Source: Gemmatimonadaceae bacterium (lineage in GTDB: Bacteria; Gemmatimonadota; Gemmatimonadetes; Gemmatimonadales; Gemmatimonadaceae). Taken from it: a DNA stretch of 46,369 bases. A model generated the notes under the pieces. That model ran no database searches. It had not been told where the DNA came from and worked only from the letters and a program-made list of their open reading frames with translations. Each line of letters begins with the position of its first letter. Positions within the stretch are counted from its first letter, which is position 1. Positions 30,794-38,056 of this stretch are shown here, piece after piece. The stretch spans positions 1 through 46,369 of the forward strand of contig JACDCY010000011.1 in the NCBI GenBank assembly GCA_013817305.1, in the 5' to 3' direction. The position numbers and the translations under genes were made by a program.

Positions 30794-32854
30794 TTATTGG
30801 ACGACGTTGCGAAGCGTCACAACAAATTCTGTCGCAAAGCCACTTGCGGGTGGGCGCACGATTGCGGCGGCTCCCTTGTATCTCTCGGCTATGTATCTGA
30901 CAATCGGCAAGCCCATCCCTGTGCCTTCCGCAAATTTTCCCTCGAGAGGCTCGAACATTATTTGGGCAACACTGCGGCTTATACCACAACCATTGTCCGC
31001 GACGTGAATCGCTAAATCGTTACCGTGTGCTTCAAACCGGACCCGGATGCGGCCGGATTCCCGATTGGTACTCTCTGCCACAGCCTTCACAGAGTTCGAA
31101 ACCAAGTTCAACAGAATAGAATCGACTTCAGCGGGCACAATCGAGAGCCTCATGGCCGGTATAGTCAATTCGGTCGTAACCTTGTCGGGAGATGCCAGCC
31201 CAAGTATCGTTTCCGCCGAGGACCGAAGCTCGGACACTGACATCGTTTTCCGATGCCGCCGAATCTTCACAGGAACTACCTTAAATAGGGCAGCAAAAGC
31301 GAGGATGCGGCCCCAAGAGGTAGATAACAGGTCAATCAATTCTTTGTCAGGCTTGCGACTGCTCGCGGCAACTTCTGCGATTGCCTCCGACACCACGTCG
31401 AACTCGGCCCGTAGTTCGTGAGAAAAGCTGGTCGCCGCAATCCCTGTCGATGCCAATTGCGCATAGAGGCGCAAGGATTCTTCGCTCTGCCCAAGTGTTT
31501 CGGTGATCGCCTGCGATGCGTCCTCGAGCTTTTTTCGAAGCGCTGGATTTGCCCTTACGACTTCGGAACGCGATATGGCGGTGAGTGCTGCTCGAATAGT
31601 CTGAGGACTGGCCGTCCTCGGTCGATCCTTCCCTTCGTCGATTCTTGCGGGTACGCGGACGTTAGCTTCACTAATGCCCAAATGTTCTGCACGTCGCGCA
31701 GTGCCGAGCGCCCGTACGGTCCAGCGCACGTATTTCGCAAGAGCATTAACCGCAGCCTGGTCCGCAAACCCTGAGCGGCCAGCGGTTATGACTAGGTGTG
31801 GCTGAGCGCGCTTTGAAACATGGAGCTCACCGACTAATTGAGAGTTGCCCGGAACAAGCGTTGGGCCTCCCGTTGACGTTCGTTGTTGCTCGAGCCCCGC
31901 CCAGTCATCACGGTTTAAACCATATGGAGGAACGTTAATTCCGTCGCGGAAAACACGAATTCCTTGATACCGTTCCAAAACCTCGGTTACTTCATTCCGC
32001 TGCAAGACTCCACTCAAGCGTCTCGCGGCCTCATCGCGGCGAAAAAACTTGAGTGAGAGGCGGGTGCCGGCGAGCGTTGGATCAAGTTCGTCGCTTTTCA
32101 TGTCGCGAAACACGATACGTTTTTCGTCTGCGCCGTTTATGACGCACTTCCTAATTGTCGGCGTGCCATCAGGTGCGACCCGCATCTCCAACGAACCTTC
32201 GGCGAGGCGATTTATCGTAGCCAAGGCGTGCTTAACTCGGTACGCTTTCCCGTCGACCTTGAAGCTGATATGAAATCGCTCTCCCGGCACTGAGGCTAGG
32301 AATTCGGCATGTGCTACCAGAAACTCGGTGTGGTCAGATGACCATGCCCCTTTTAAATCGTGAATCTCTACACGCGTCCCGTTTGTAACCGCCCCCCGCC
32401 TGATCTTTACCTCGTATTCCTCGAGGCTTGCAGCCGAAGAGAGCTCTTCCCAATTCACATCGGCGAGGAAGCTTCGGCCAGATTCTCGCGCTGATTGGAT
32501 TGTGATCGTGTTACCGAGGGCAAAGGATGCCAATCGCCCTAGCCCTTTCTCCCCGATAAGTGGGCGACCCCCTTCGCTTTTTTCTAATGCGCGCTTGTAC
32601 GATGCACCGATTACTAGCCACCGCTCTTTGAATTCCGCCAAGGCCATGCCGTGGCCGTCATCATTTACCAGGATTTTCCCGGGAGCCTTGCGTTGATCGA
32701 CGACGATCTTGACGCGTTTCGCGTCAGCATCCCAAGAGTTTTTGATTAACTCAAGTACGGCTAGCGCAGGATCCTGAAGCTGCTCGATTCCTAGCGGGCC
32801 AAGGACCGCTGGGGAAACCCGGAAATGTGGCTTGGCCTTAGGCCGAGAACTCAT
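30794..32854 (-). CDS. Double-GHKL protein: Hsp90/MORC-like ATPase fused to histidine kinase
   Basis: A 686-residue protein with two ATPase domains of the GHKL fold. N-terminal: ELIKNSWDADA (35-45), DDGHGM (65-70) and GEKGLGRLA (101-109), as in MutL/Hsp90/MORC type HATPase_c_3. Middle region about 110-450 with alpha/beta content. C-terminal kinase: dimerisation box SFSHELR with His479, N box LLNLVSNSVKAV (581-592), G1 DNGCGIS (620-626), G2 GTGMGLPIV (644-652). It has no membrane segment or PAS domain, so it is a soluble sensor. It should autophosphorylate at His479 and pass phosphate to the receiver gene 4 bases downstream. First gene of the accessory operon. Confidence 0.88.
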   Translation of the reverse strand: MSSRPKAKPHFRVSPAVLGPLGIEQLQDPALAVLELIKNSWDADAKRVKIVVDQRKAPGKILVNDDGHGMALAEFKERWLVIGASYKRALEKSEGGRPLIGEKGLGRLASFALGNTITIQSARESGRSFLADVNWEELSSAASLEEYEVKIRRGAVTNGTRVEIHDLKGAWSSDHTEFLVAHAEFLASVPGERFHISFKVDGKAYRVKHALATINRLAEGSLEMRVAPDGTPTIRKCVINGADEKRIVFRDMKSDELDPTLAGTRLSLKFFRRDEAARRLSGVLQRNEVTEVLERYQGIRVFRDGINVPPYGLNRDDWAGLEQQRTSTGGPTLVPGNSQLVGELHVSKRAQPHLVITAGRSGFADQAAVNALAKYVRWTVRALGTARRAEHLGISEANVRVPARIDEGKDRPRTASPQTIRAALTAISRSEVVRANPALRKKLEDASQAITETLGQSEESLRLYAQLASTGIAATSFSHELRAEFDVVSEAIAEVAASSRKPDKELIDLLSTSWGRILAFAALFKVVPVKIRRHRKTMSVSELRSSAETILGLASPDKVTTELTIPAMRLSIVPAEVDSILLNLVSNSVKAVAESTNRESGRIRVRFEAHGNDLAIHVADNGCGISRSVAQIMFEPLEGKFAEGTGMGLPIVRYIAERYKGAAAIVRPPASGFATEFVVTLRNVVQ

Positions 32855-33072
32855 GGGGTGCGAGTTGCCATTCCGACTTGGCGTGACGTTATGCCAACAC
32901 GACGCCGCCTCGGTGAAATACGCCCGAACAGCGTGCCGGCTAAAGGCATGCTAAGAAACGCATATGAGTGCCAATGCGCGGGCGGACGTTCCGTTGCGAG
33001 GAAAGGCAGTGAGAAAAGAGGAGGATGCGAACGCCGGCCGAGAAGCTAAACGGCGAAGGAAGGGGATTTCGA
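32855..33072 (-). promoter_or_regulatory. Intergenic gap containing the accessory-operon promoter
   Basis: The - strand operon of the double-GHKL kinase starts at 32854, and the convergent-in-order lysine aminomutase gene ends at 33073, so this 218-base gap must contain the promoter for the kinase operon. I cannot point to definite -35/-10 boxes. Confidence 0.4.
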
Positions 33073-34239
33073 TTATTCCCCCGACGCCTTCCTCCGCCTC
33101 GGCCGGCTCGCCTTCTTCGCCGCCGTCCGCTGCTTCTTCGCGGCGATCTCGATCGGCACGATGTCCGGCGTGCCCGACCCGTCGTACGGCTTGGGCTGCT
33201 TGTACGTGAACCGCTGCCCCTGGAAGTTCCGGAAGATCACTTCATCATCATTGATCTCCTCGACGTACTCGGGAAGCAACGGCACCTTGCCTCCGCCACC
33301 AGGCGCGTCGATCACGAACTGCGGAACCGCTAGCCCGCTCGTCCACCCGCGCAGCGCCTGGATGATCTCCAACCCCTTCTGCACGGTCGTTCTGAAATGC
33401 TCGCCGCCGGCGACCTGGTCGGCCATGTATATGTAGTACGGCCGCACGCGCGCCTTGAGTAGCTCGTGCATCAGCTTCATCATCACCTTGGGATCGTCGT
33501 TCACGCCGCGCAGCAACACAGTCTGGCAGCCCAACGAAATCCCGGCCTTCGACAGCCGGTCCAAGGCAGCGACCGCGGCTGGCGTCAGCTCGTCGGGATG
33601 GTTGAAGTGCGTGTTCATGAAGATGGGATGGTACTTCTGCACCATCTCGCAGAACTCGGGTGTGATCCGCTCGGGCAGGTGCGACGTGATGCGGCTGCCC
33701 AGCCGGATGATCTCGATGTGCGGGATCGCGCGCAGCCGCTGAAAGATGTACTCCAGCCGCGAATCGCTCAGCATCATCGGGTCGCCGCCGCTCAGAATCA
33801 CGTCGCGGATCTCGGTGTGCTCGGCGAGATACTGGAAGGCCGACTCGTATTCCTTCAAAGAAATCTTTTCGGGATCGCCCACCTTCCGGCGCCGCGTGCA
33901 GAACCTGCAGTAGCTCGCGCACACGGGACTCACCAGGAACAGCGCTCTGTCAGGATACCGGTGCGTGATGTTCGGCACCGGCGAGTCGCCATCCTCGTCC
34001 AGCGAATCGATCATGCCGTCCACGACATCCAGCTCGGCGACGGTCGGGATGTACTGCTGCCACATGGGATCGCCGACTTCCTTGATCTGATCCAACGCCG
34101 CGGGCGTGATCCGCATCTGGAAGTTGTCGAACGCGGGACGCAGCGCCTCGACGTCGATGTTCTCGGCGCCGAACTTCTCCGCCAGCTTCTCCAGCGTGGC
34201 GATGCTCTCGTCCCTGAGTGTCTTTTGCCACTCGCTCAT
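33073..34239 (-). CDS. Lysine 2,3-aminomutase (KamA family radical SAM)
   Basis: A 388-residue radical SAM/PLP enzyme that moves the amino group of L-lysine to make beta-lysine. The FeS cluster motif is CASYCRFC (C107, C111, C114). The PLP lysine is K318 in DAPGGGGKVPLLPEY. Substrate-recognition Asp residues known from the clostridial enzyme are kept: D274 in YYIYMADQV and D311 in VIDAPGG. In the known glutamate 2,3-aminomutase these two are not Asp, so lysine is the likely substrate. The last 50 residues hold a Lys/Arg-rich tail (KKQRTAAKKASRPRRRK). Its ATG overlaps the stop of the GNAT gene (TGATG). Confidence 0.92.
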   Translation of the reverse strand: MSEWQKTLRDESIATLEKLAEKFGAENIDVEALRPAFDNFQMRITPAALDQIKEVGDPMWQQYIPTVAELDVVDGMIDSLDEDGDSPVPNITHRYPDRALFLVSPVCASYCRFCTRRRKVGDPEKISLKEYESAFQYLAEHTEIRDVILSGGDPMMLSDSRLEYIFQRLRAIPHIEIIRLGSRITSHLPERITPEFCEMVQKYHPIFMNTHFNHPDELTPAAVAALDRLSKAGISLGCQTVLLRGVNDDPKVMMKLMHELLKARVRPYYIYMADQVAGGEHFRTTVQKGLEIIQALRGWTSGLAVPQFVIDAPGGGGKVPLLPEYVEEINDDEVIFRNFQGQRFTYKQPKPYDGSGTPDIVPIEIAAKKQRTAAKKASRPRRRKASGE

Positions 34240-34793
34240 CAGCGGTTTACTCCCTGGTGCTCTGGTGTGCTCGCGCTCCCGGCGGCCGCCGGCTCGAGAC
34301 GCTTGGTGAAGATGATCCGGTCGTCACTCTTCGCGTAAAAATCCGCGACGCGCCCGGCCTCGGTGTAACCGCGCTTGGCGTAAAACCAGCGCGTTGCCTC
34401 GTAATCGTCGCGCGACGACGTCTCGGCGACCACCATCCGCGCATCCTTCGAGCGAAGACGCTGCTCGACTTCCGAAAGCAACAGCGTACCGGCGCCGGTT
34501 CCCGCGAGCAACGGATCCACGGCCAGCCAGTACAGGTCGTACGTGCCGTCGGTGTCCGGCGTCGGTCCCCAGCACGCGAAACCGGCCAGCTCGTCGTCCG
34601 TCGTGAACGCGCCAAGAAAGCTGTAGTCCGGCTCCGCGCCGCTCGTGGCAACACGCGGAGACAGCGCCTCGTCGAACAGCTCGAGCGCCACGGTCCGCTC
34701 GGACTCGCTGAACACGCCCGTCGCCTCGAGCAGATCGGCGATGCGGTCACGATGCAAAACATCGAGCGGACGAACTTCCAGCCCGCTGGTCAA
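34239..34793 (-). CDS. GNAT acetyltransferase of the beta-lysine operon
   Basis: A 184-residue GNAT. The acetyl-CoA loop region is WLAVDPLLAGTGAGTLLLSE, with the R/Q-x-x-G-x-G/A pattern in the form LAGTGAGT. The later part (RWFYAKRGYTEAGRVADFYA) is the usual C-terminal strand. The start is TTG at 34793 in a TTGA overlap with the stop of the ATP-grasp gene. The downstream gene starts one base inside its stop codon. In methanogens AblB acetylates beta-lysine made by AblA; this neighbour pair suggests an equal role, but the acceptor is inferred. Confidence 0.8.
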   Translation of the reverse strand: MTSGLEVRPLDVLHRDRIADLLEATGVFSESERTVALELFDEALSPRVATSGAEPDYSFLGAFTTDDELAGFACWGPTPDTDGTYDLYWLAVDPLLAGTGAGTLLLSEVEQRLRSKDARMVVAETSSRDDYEATRWFYAKRGYTEAGRVADFYAKSDDRIIFTKRLEPAAAGSASTPEHQGVNR

Positions 34794-35803
34794 CCGACCC
34801 CCGAGAGCTGGAGCGTCCGCTCCCAGCGGTCGCTGCGATCGATCCCGCGCTTGGCCAGCGCGACATCGACGATCGCGAGAATCAACTCGGCGTAACTCAG
34901 GCCGGCGACCTTCGCCATCCGCGCGAGACCGGCGTCCGCCGAGATGTCGGCGTTGGCGTTCACCTCGAGCACCCACGGCCGGCCGCTCTCGTCGATCCGC
35001 AGGTCCACGCGGCCATAGCCCGAGCCGCCGACCGCAGACCACGCCGCGAGCGCGATCTGCTCGATCTCACTCGCCAGCTCTTCCGGAAGATCCGCGGGAC
35101 AGCGTGGTGCCGTGCCGAGGTCCTCAACGGACCCAGTCGCCCACTTGGAGCTGTACGACACGATGTTCCACTTGCCGCGCGGCATCGCGCCGAAATCGAT
35201 CTCGGAGATCGGCAGCACATGGTCGCCCACGATGCCGACGTTGATTTCGCGCCCCGTGACGAACCGCTGCACGAGCACCTCGTCCCAGATCTGGTGCATG
35301 GCCGCGACACGAGACTTGAGCGCGCGCATAGAGCGTACCACGGACCGCTGCTCGATGCCGAGCGACGCGTCTTCCGCGGCGGGCTTGGCAATGGCGGGGA
35401 AGCCGACGCTCGTGATCTCGTCGCCGGGGCGCGCGACGGTCCAGCGCGGCACCGGAATCCCGGCGCGGTCGAGAATCGTGTTGACGAGATTCTTGTCGAG
35501 ACAGAGCTGGAGCGTGTTGGCCGAGGCGCCGGTGAAGGGGACGCCGAGCAGGTGGAGCACGCCGATGGACGGCGCCTCGAGCTCGGCGACGCCGTCGATT
35601 CCTTCGCACAGGTTGAAAACGAGGTCCACGCGCGCGCGGCGGAGCCGCTCGACCCAGCGTGCCTCGCCGTCCACGGGGAAGCGCACGCAGTGATGGCCGG
35701 CATCGGCAAGGATCGTCTCGATCTGCTCGACCGACTCGAGGATCTGCATGTCGGGTACGGGTGCGAGCGCCGACATCCCGTCGAACAGGATTCCGATTTT
35801 CAT
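34790..35803 (-). CDS. ATP-grasp ligase (D-Ala-D-Ala ligase-like), second of a pair
   Basis: A 337-residue ATP-grasp enzyme. The N-terminal Rossmann-like domain has IGILFDGMSALAP; then VDLVFNLCEGIDGVAE; LDKNLVNTILDRAGIPVPRW; the ATP lid FPAIAKPAAEDASLGIE; the EVLVQRFVTGREINVGIV strand; and the Mg-binding end RVDLRIDESGRPWVLEVNAN, with Asp and Glu/Asn ligands. It would join an amino acid to an amine using ATP. The ATG at 35803 lies 7 bases after the stop of the first ATP-grasp gene. Substrates are unknown; neighbours suggest beta-lysine or a peptide containing it. Confidence 0.87.
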   Translation of the reverse strand: MKIGILFDGMSALAPVPDMQILESVEQIETILADAGHHCVRFPVDGEARWVERLRRARVDLVFNLCEGIDGVAELEAPSIGVLHLLGVPFTGASANTLQLCLDKNLVNTILDRAGIPVPRWTVARPGDEITSVGFPAIAKPAAEDASLGIEQRSVVRSMRALKSRVAAMHQIWDEVLVQRFVTGREINVGIVGDHVLPISEIDFGAMPRGKWNIVSYSSKWATGSVEDLGTAPRCPADLPEELASEIEQIALAAWSAVGGSGYGRVDLRIDESGRPWVLEVNANADISADAGLARMAKVAGLSYAELILAIVDVALAKRGIDRSDRWERTLQLSGVG

Positions 35804-35810
35804 CGCGGGA

Positions 35811-36923
35811 TCAGGCTGCGACAGGACTGTGGCGTCGCGCGAGCGCGAGGCCGTACCGCTCGGCGGCGGCGAGCAGGCACGACTGGATGAGCTCGTCGTA
35901 GCCGATGCCGGCCGCGCGCGCGGCCTTGGGCAGGCAGGAATTCTCCTCGGGGTTGGGCAGAATCCCGGGGAGCGGATTGATCTCGATGATGTTGGGCACC
36001 CCCGCCGAGTCGATGCGGACATCGATGCGGGCCCAGTCGCGGCAGCCCGTGACCTGGTAGGCGTCGAGGGCGACGCGCTCGATCGCGCGCTGAAGCGGGG
36101 CGTCGATCTTCGCGGGGCACTCGAAGATCTGGAGCGGACGCTCGGGCACGTCCCAGATCCACTTGGCCTCGAAGCCGTAGATCGGGAGCGAGTTCTCGGG
36201 GAGCGCGTCGAAGTTGATCGCTACCAGCGGCAGCACTCTCGCCTTCTCGCCGTTGCCGAGCACGCCGCAGGTGAATTCCGCGCCGGGGAGAAACTCCTCG
36301 GCGATCACGGGCTGGTCGTATTCGGAGAGCAGCGCCTGAGCGCGGGCCATCAGGTCCGTGGGCGTCTGGCAGTAGTTCGCCTCGGTGATCCCCTTGGACG
36401 ATCCCTCGTGGACCGGTTTTACAAAGACCGGATACTTGAGGCGGTCCATCGCGCGGCCGATCTGGGCAGGAGTGCGAATCACGACGAACTTCGGCGTGGG
36501 CACCCGGTTGAAGGCCAGCGATTCCTTGGCGCGCGCCTTGTCGAGGCAGAGCGTGAGGGTGAACGGGTCGCTGCCGGTGTATGGGACGCCGGTGAACTCG
36601 CAGATGGCAGGGATGTGGGACTCGCGGTTCGGGCCGCCCAGTCCTTCGGCGATGTTGAAGACGATGTCGGGGCGGGCGTCCCTGAGCTTCTCGGGAAAAT
36701 CGGCCGTAGCCTCGAGCCGGACGACTTCTCCATAGGGAGAAAGGGCATTCTCGACGGCCGCGATGGTCTCGGCGGAATCCCACTCGGCGAACTCGTCGGC
36801 GCCGGAAAGGGAGCTGGCCGGGGAAGCGTTGGAGAGCGAAGTCGACGAAGCCCCCGAGCTACGGCTCGAAATCTCTGTCGGTGAATTCGGTTTCTGGTTG
36901 TAAGCGAAACCGATTCGGGTCAT
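35811..36923 (-). CDS. ATP-grasp ligase (D-Ala-D-Ala ligase-like), first of a pair
   Basis: A 370-residue ATP-grasp protein and first gene of the four-gene operon. After a Ser/Asn-rich stretch in residues 10-45 come the domain landmarks: PDIVFNIAEGLGGPNRESH, GVPYTGSDPFTLTLCLDKAR, KYPVFVKPVHEGSSKGI (lid), AEEFLPGAEFTCGVLG, and RIDVRIDSAGVPNIIEINP (metal ligands). GGGAG, five bases before the ATG, is the ribosome site. A likely promoter lies upstream at 36959-36987. The two ATP-grasps share the fold and are clearly paralogous, but diverged in their N termini. Confidence 0.88.
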   Translation of the reverse strand: MTRIGFAYNQKPNSPTEISSRSSGASSTSLSNASPASSLSGADEFAEWDSAETIAAVENALSPYGEVVRLEATADFPEKLRDARPDIVFNIAEGLGGPNRESHIPAICEFTGVPYTGSDPFTLTLCLDKARAKESLAFNRVPTPKFVVIRTPAQIGRAMDRLKYPVFVKPVHEGSSKGITEANYCQTPTDLMARAQALLSEYDQPVIAEEFLPGAEFTCGVLGNGEKARVLPLVAINFDALPENSLPIYGFEAKWIWDVPERPLQIFECPAKIDAPLQRAIERVALDAYQVTGCRDWARIDVRIDSAGVPNIIEINPLPGILPNPEENSCLPKAARAAGIGYDELIQSCLLAAAERYGLALARRHSPVAA

Positions 36924-36958
36924 CCGGGCTCCCGCTCTAAAGAAGAAGTTCAGCGCGG

Positions 36959-36987
36959 ATAGTAAAAGTTTCCGGATGGTCGCGCAA
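36959..36987 (-). promoter_or_regulatory. Predicted sigma-70-type promoter of the beta-lysine/ATP-grasp operon
   Basis: On the - strand TTGCGC (36982-36987) lies 17 bases before TACTAT (36959-36964), about 35 bases upstream of the first ATG at 36923, with GGGAG as the ribosome site. Both boxes match four of six consensus positions. Confidence 0.55.
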
Positions 36988-37045
36988 CGAATTTTTCTCG
37001 TCGCTCAGAGATTTTTTTCGGAGAAAAATTTTTCTATAGGGAGAT

Positions 37046-37067
37046 TTTTTTTCGCCGCCGAAAAAAA
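37046..37067. other. T-run hairpin between operons
   Basis: TTTTTTTCG (37046-37054) pairs with CGAAAAAAA (37059-37067) around CCGC. It lies right beyond the thyX stop and before the ATP-grasp promoter. It resembles a bidirectional terminator, but the A/T half-stem is weak. Confidence 0.5.
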
Positions 37068-37071
37068 CTTT

Positions 37072-37821
37072 TCAGACTTTGTGGTAAGCGATGCGCGCGG
37101 ACTCGCGCCGGTCGTCGGCGGTGTAGATCTCGAAGTCGGAAAAGAACCCCGGCGCCTCGTCGTGCATCAGTCTCAAGGCTGTCACGGCGAAGCGGCGGAT
37201 CTCCATCTCGGCGCCCTCCGAAGAGCGGAGCTCGAGCATGGTTCGCCAAGCCCGGGCGTTGCCGGTCATGACGATTTTCGTCTCGGTGGAGTTGGGGAGA
37301 ACTCCGCGGGCGGCTTCGCGGGCCATCTTACGGCGGTGGACTTTGTCGGCGACCCAGGAGTAGCGCTCCATGAGCTGGTCGACGAGCTCGACGTAGACCT
37401 TCTGCGCGGTCTCCATCTGGGACTTCCAGGCTTTCTCCAGCGCGGGGTCGTCGATGATGGCTGGGGGGATCACGAACTGGGCTTCGGATTCGTCGACGTA
37501 GCGCTGGCTCAGTTGGGAGTAGCCCCAGCCGGCTCTGTGGCGTACCAGCTCGTGCGTCAGTGAGCGGGAGATTCCCTCGGCGAGAACGGAGTAGTTCGCA
37601 TGTTCGAGAACCGAGCCGTGGCCCTGGCGTTTGATGTTCTCGAGGTACTCTCTCGTTTGGCGGCTGGCGGGATTTCGCTGGGACATGTAGCAGAGGCGGC
37701 CAGCGAATTCGGCGAGCTTTTCTCCGTCGGACGCTTCGCCCAGCCAGTTCACGGGAAGGTGGGCCGGCTCGACGAAGGTCGGGCGGGAGAGGAGGGTGAG
37801 CTTGGGGGCGGAGTGGAACAC
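37072..37821 (-). CDS. thyX: FAD-dependent thymidylate synthase
   Basis: A flavin-dependent thymidylate synthase, making dTMP from dUMP with methylene-tetrahydrofolate and NADPH. The ThyX signature RHRAGWGYSQLSQRY is present in the RHR...S(Q)LSQR form, followed by a helical region and the C-terminal RRFAVTALRLMHDEAPGFF. The C-terminal Ser and Arg positions for dUMP are near REAARGVLPNSTETK. The start is uncertain: the frame is open to 37917, but those first residues come from a foldback repeat. I chose GTG at 37821, where the family-like part begins. No ATG is available nearby. The enzyme replaces ThyA in many bacteria. Confidence 0.88.
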   Translation of the reverse strand: MFHSAPKLTLLSRPTFVEPAHLPVNWLGEASDGEKLAEFAGRLCYMSQRNPASRQTREYLENIKRQGHGSVLEHANYSVLAEGISRSLTHELVRHRAGWGYSQLSQRYVDESEAQFVIPPAIIDDPALEKAWKSQMETAQKVYVELVDQLMERYSWVADKVHRRKMAREAARGVLPNSTETKIVMTGNARAWRTMLELRSSEGAEMEIRRFAVTALRLMHDEAPGFFSDFEIYTADDRRESARIAYHKV

Positions 37822-37873
37822 AAAGGGGGAGTTAGGGAGAGACAGCAAACTGCCACTGAGAACTGAAAAGACA

Positions 37874-38036
37874 GAACTGCCACTGAGAACTGCCAAGCTG
37901 GTAGCGGCCAGCTGCAAGCTAAAAGCTACGGGCTTGGTACAGCAGTCTTCCAGTTTGCCAGTTACCAGTTGCAGTCGCTCGTGGCTCGCAGCTTCCTGCT
38001 GGTAGCTACCAGCTTGGCAGTTCTATGTGGCAGTTC
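37874..38036. repeat. Foldback element 2, between thyX and the FAD-linked oxidase
   Basis: Arm 37874-37920 pairs with 37990-38036. The outer 32 bases of each arm (GAACTGCCAC, two unlike bases, AGAACTGCCAAGCTGGTAGC) match with two differences. The words AACTGCCA and GCTGGTAGC recur. The start of thyX and the stop of the oxidase gene both border it. Confidence 0.85.
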
Positions 38037-38056
38037 AACCTACAACCTGTTGTCTC

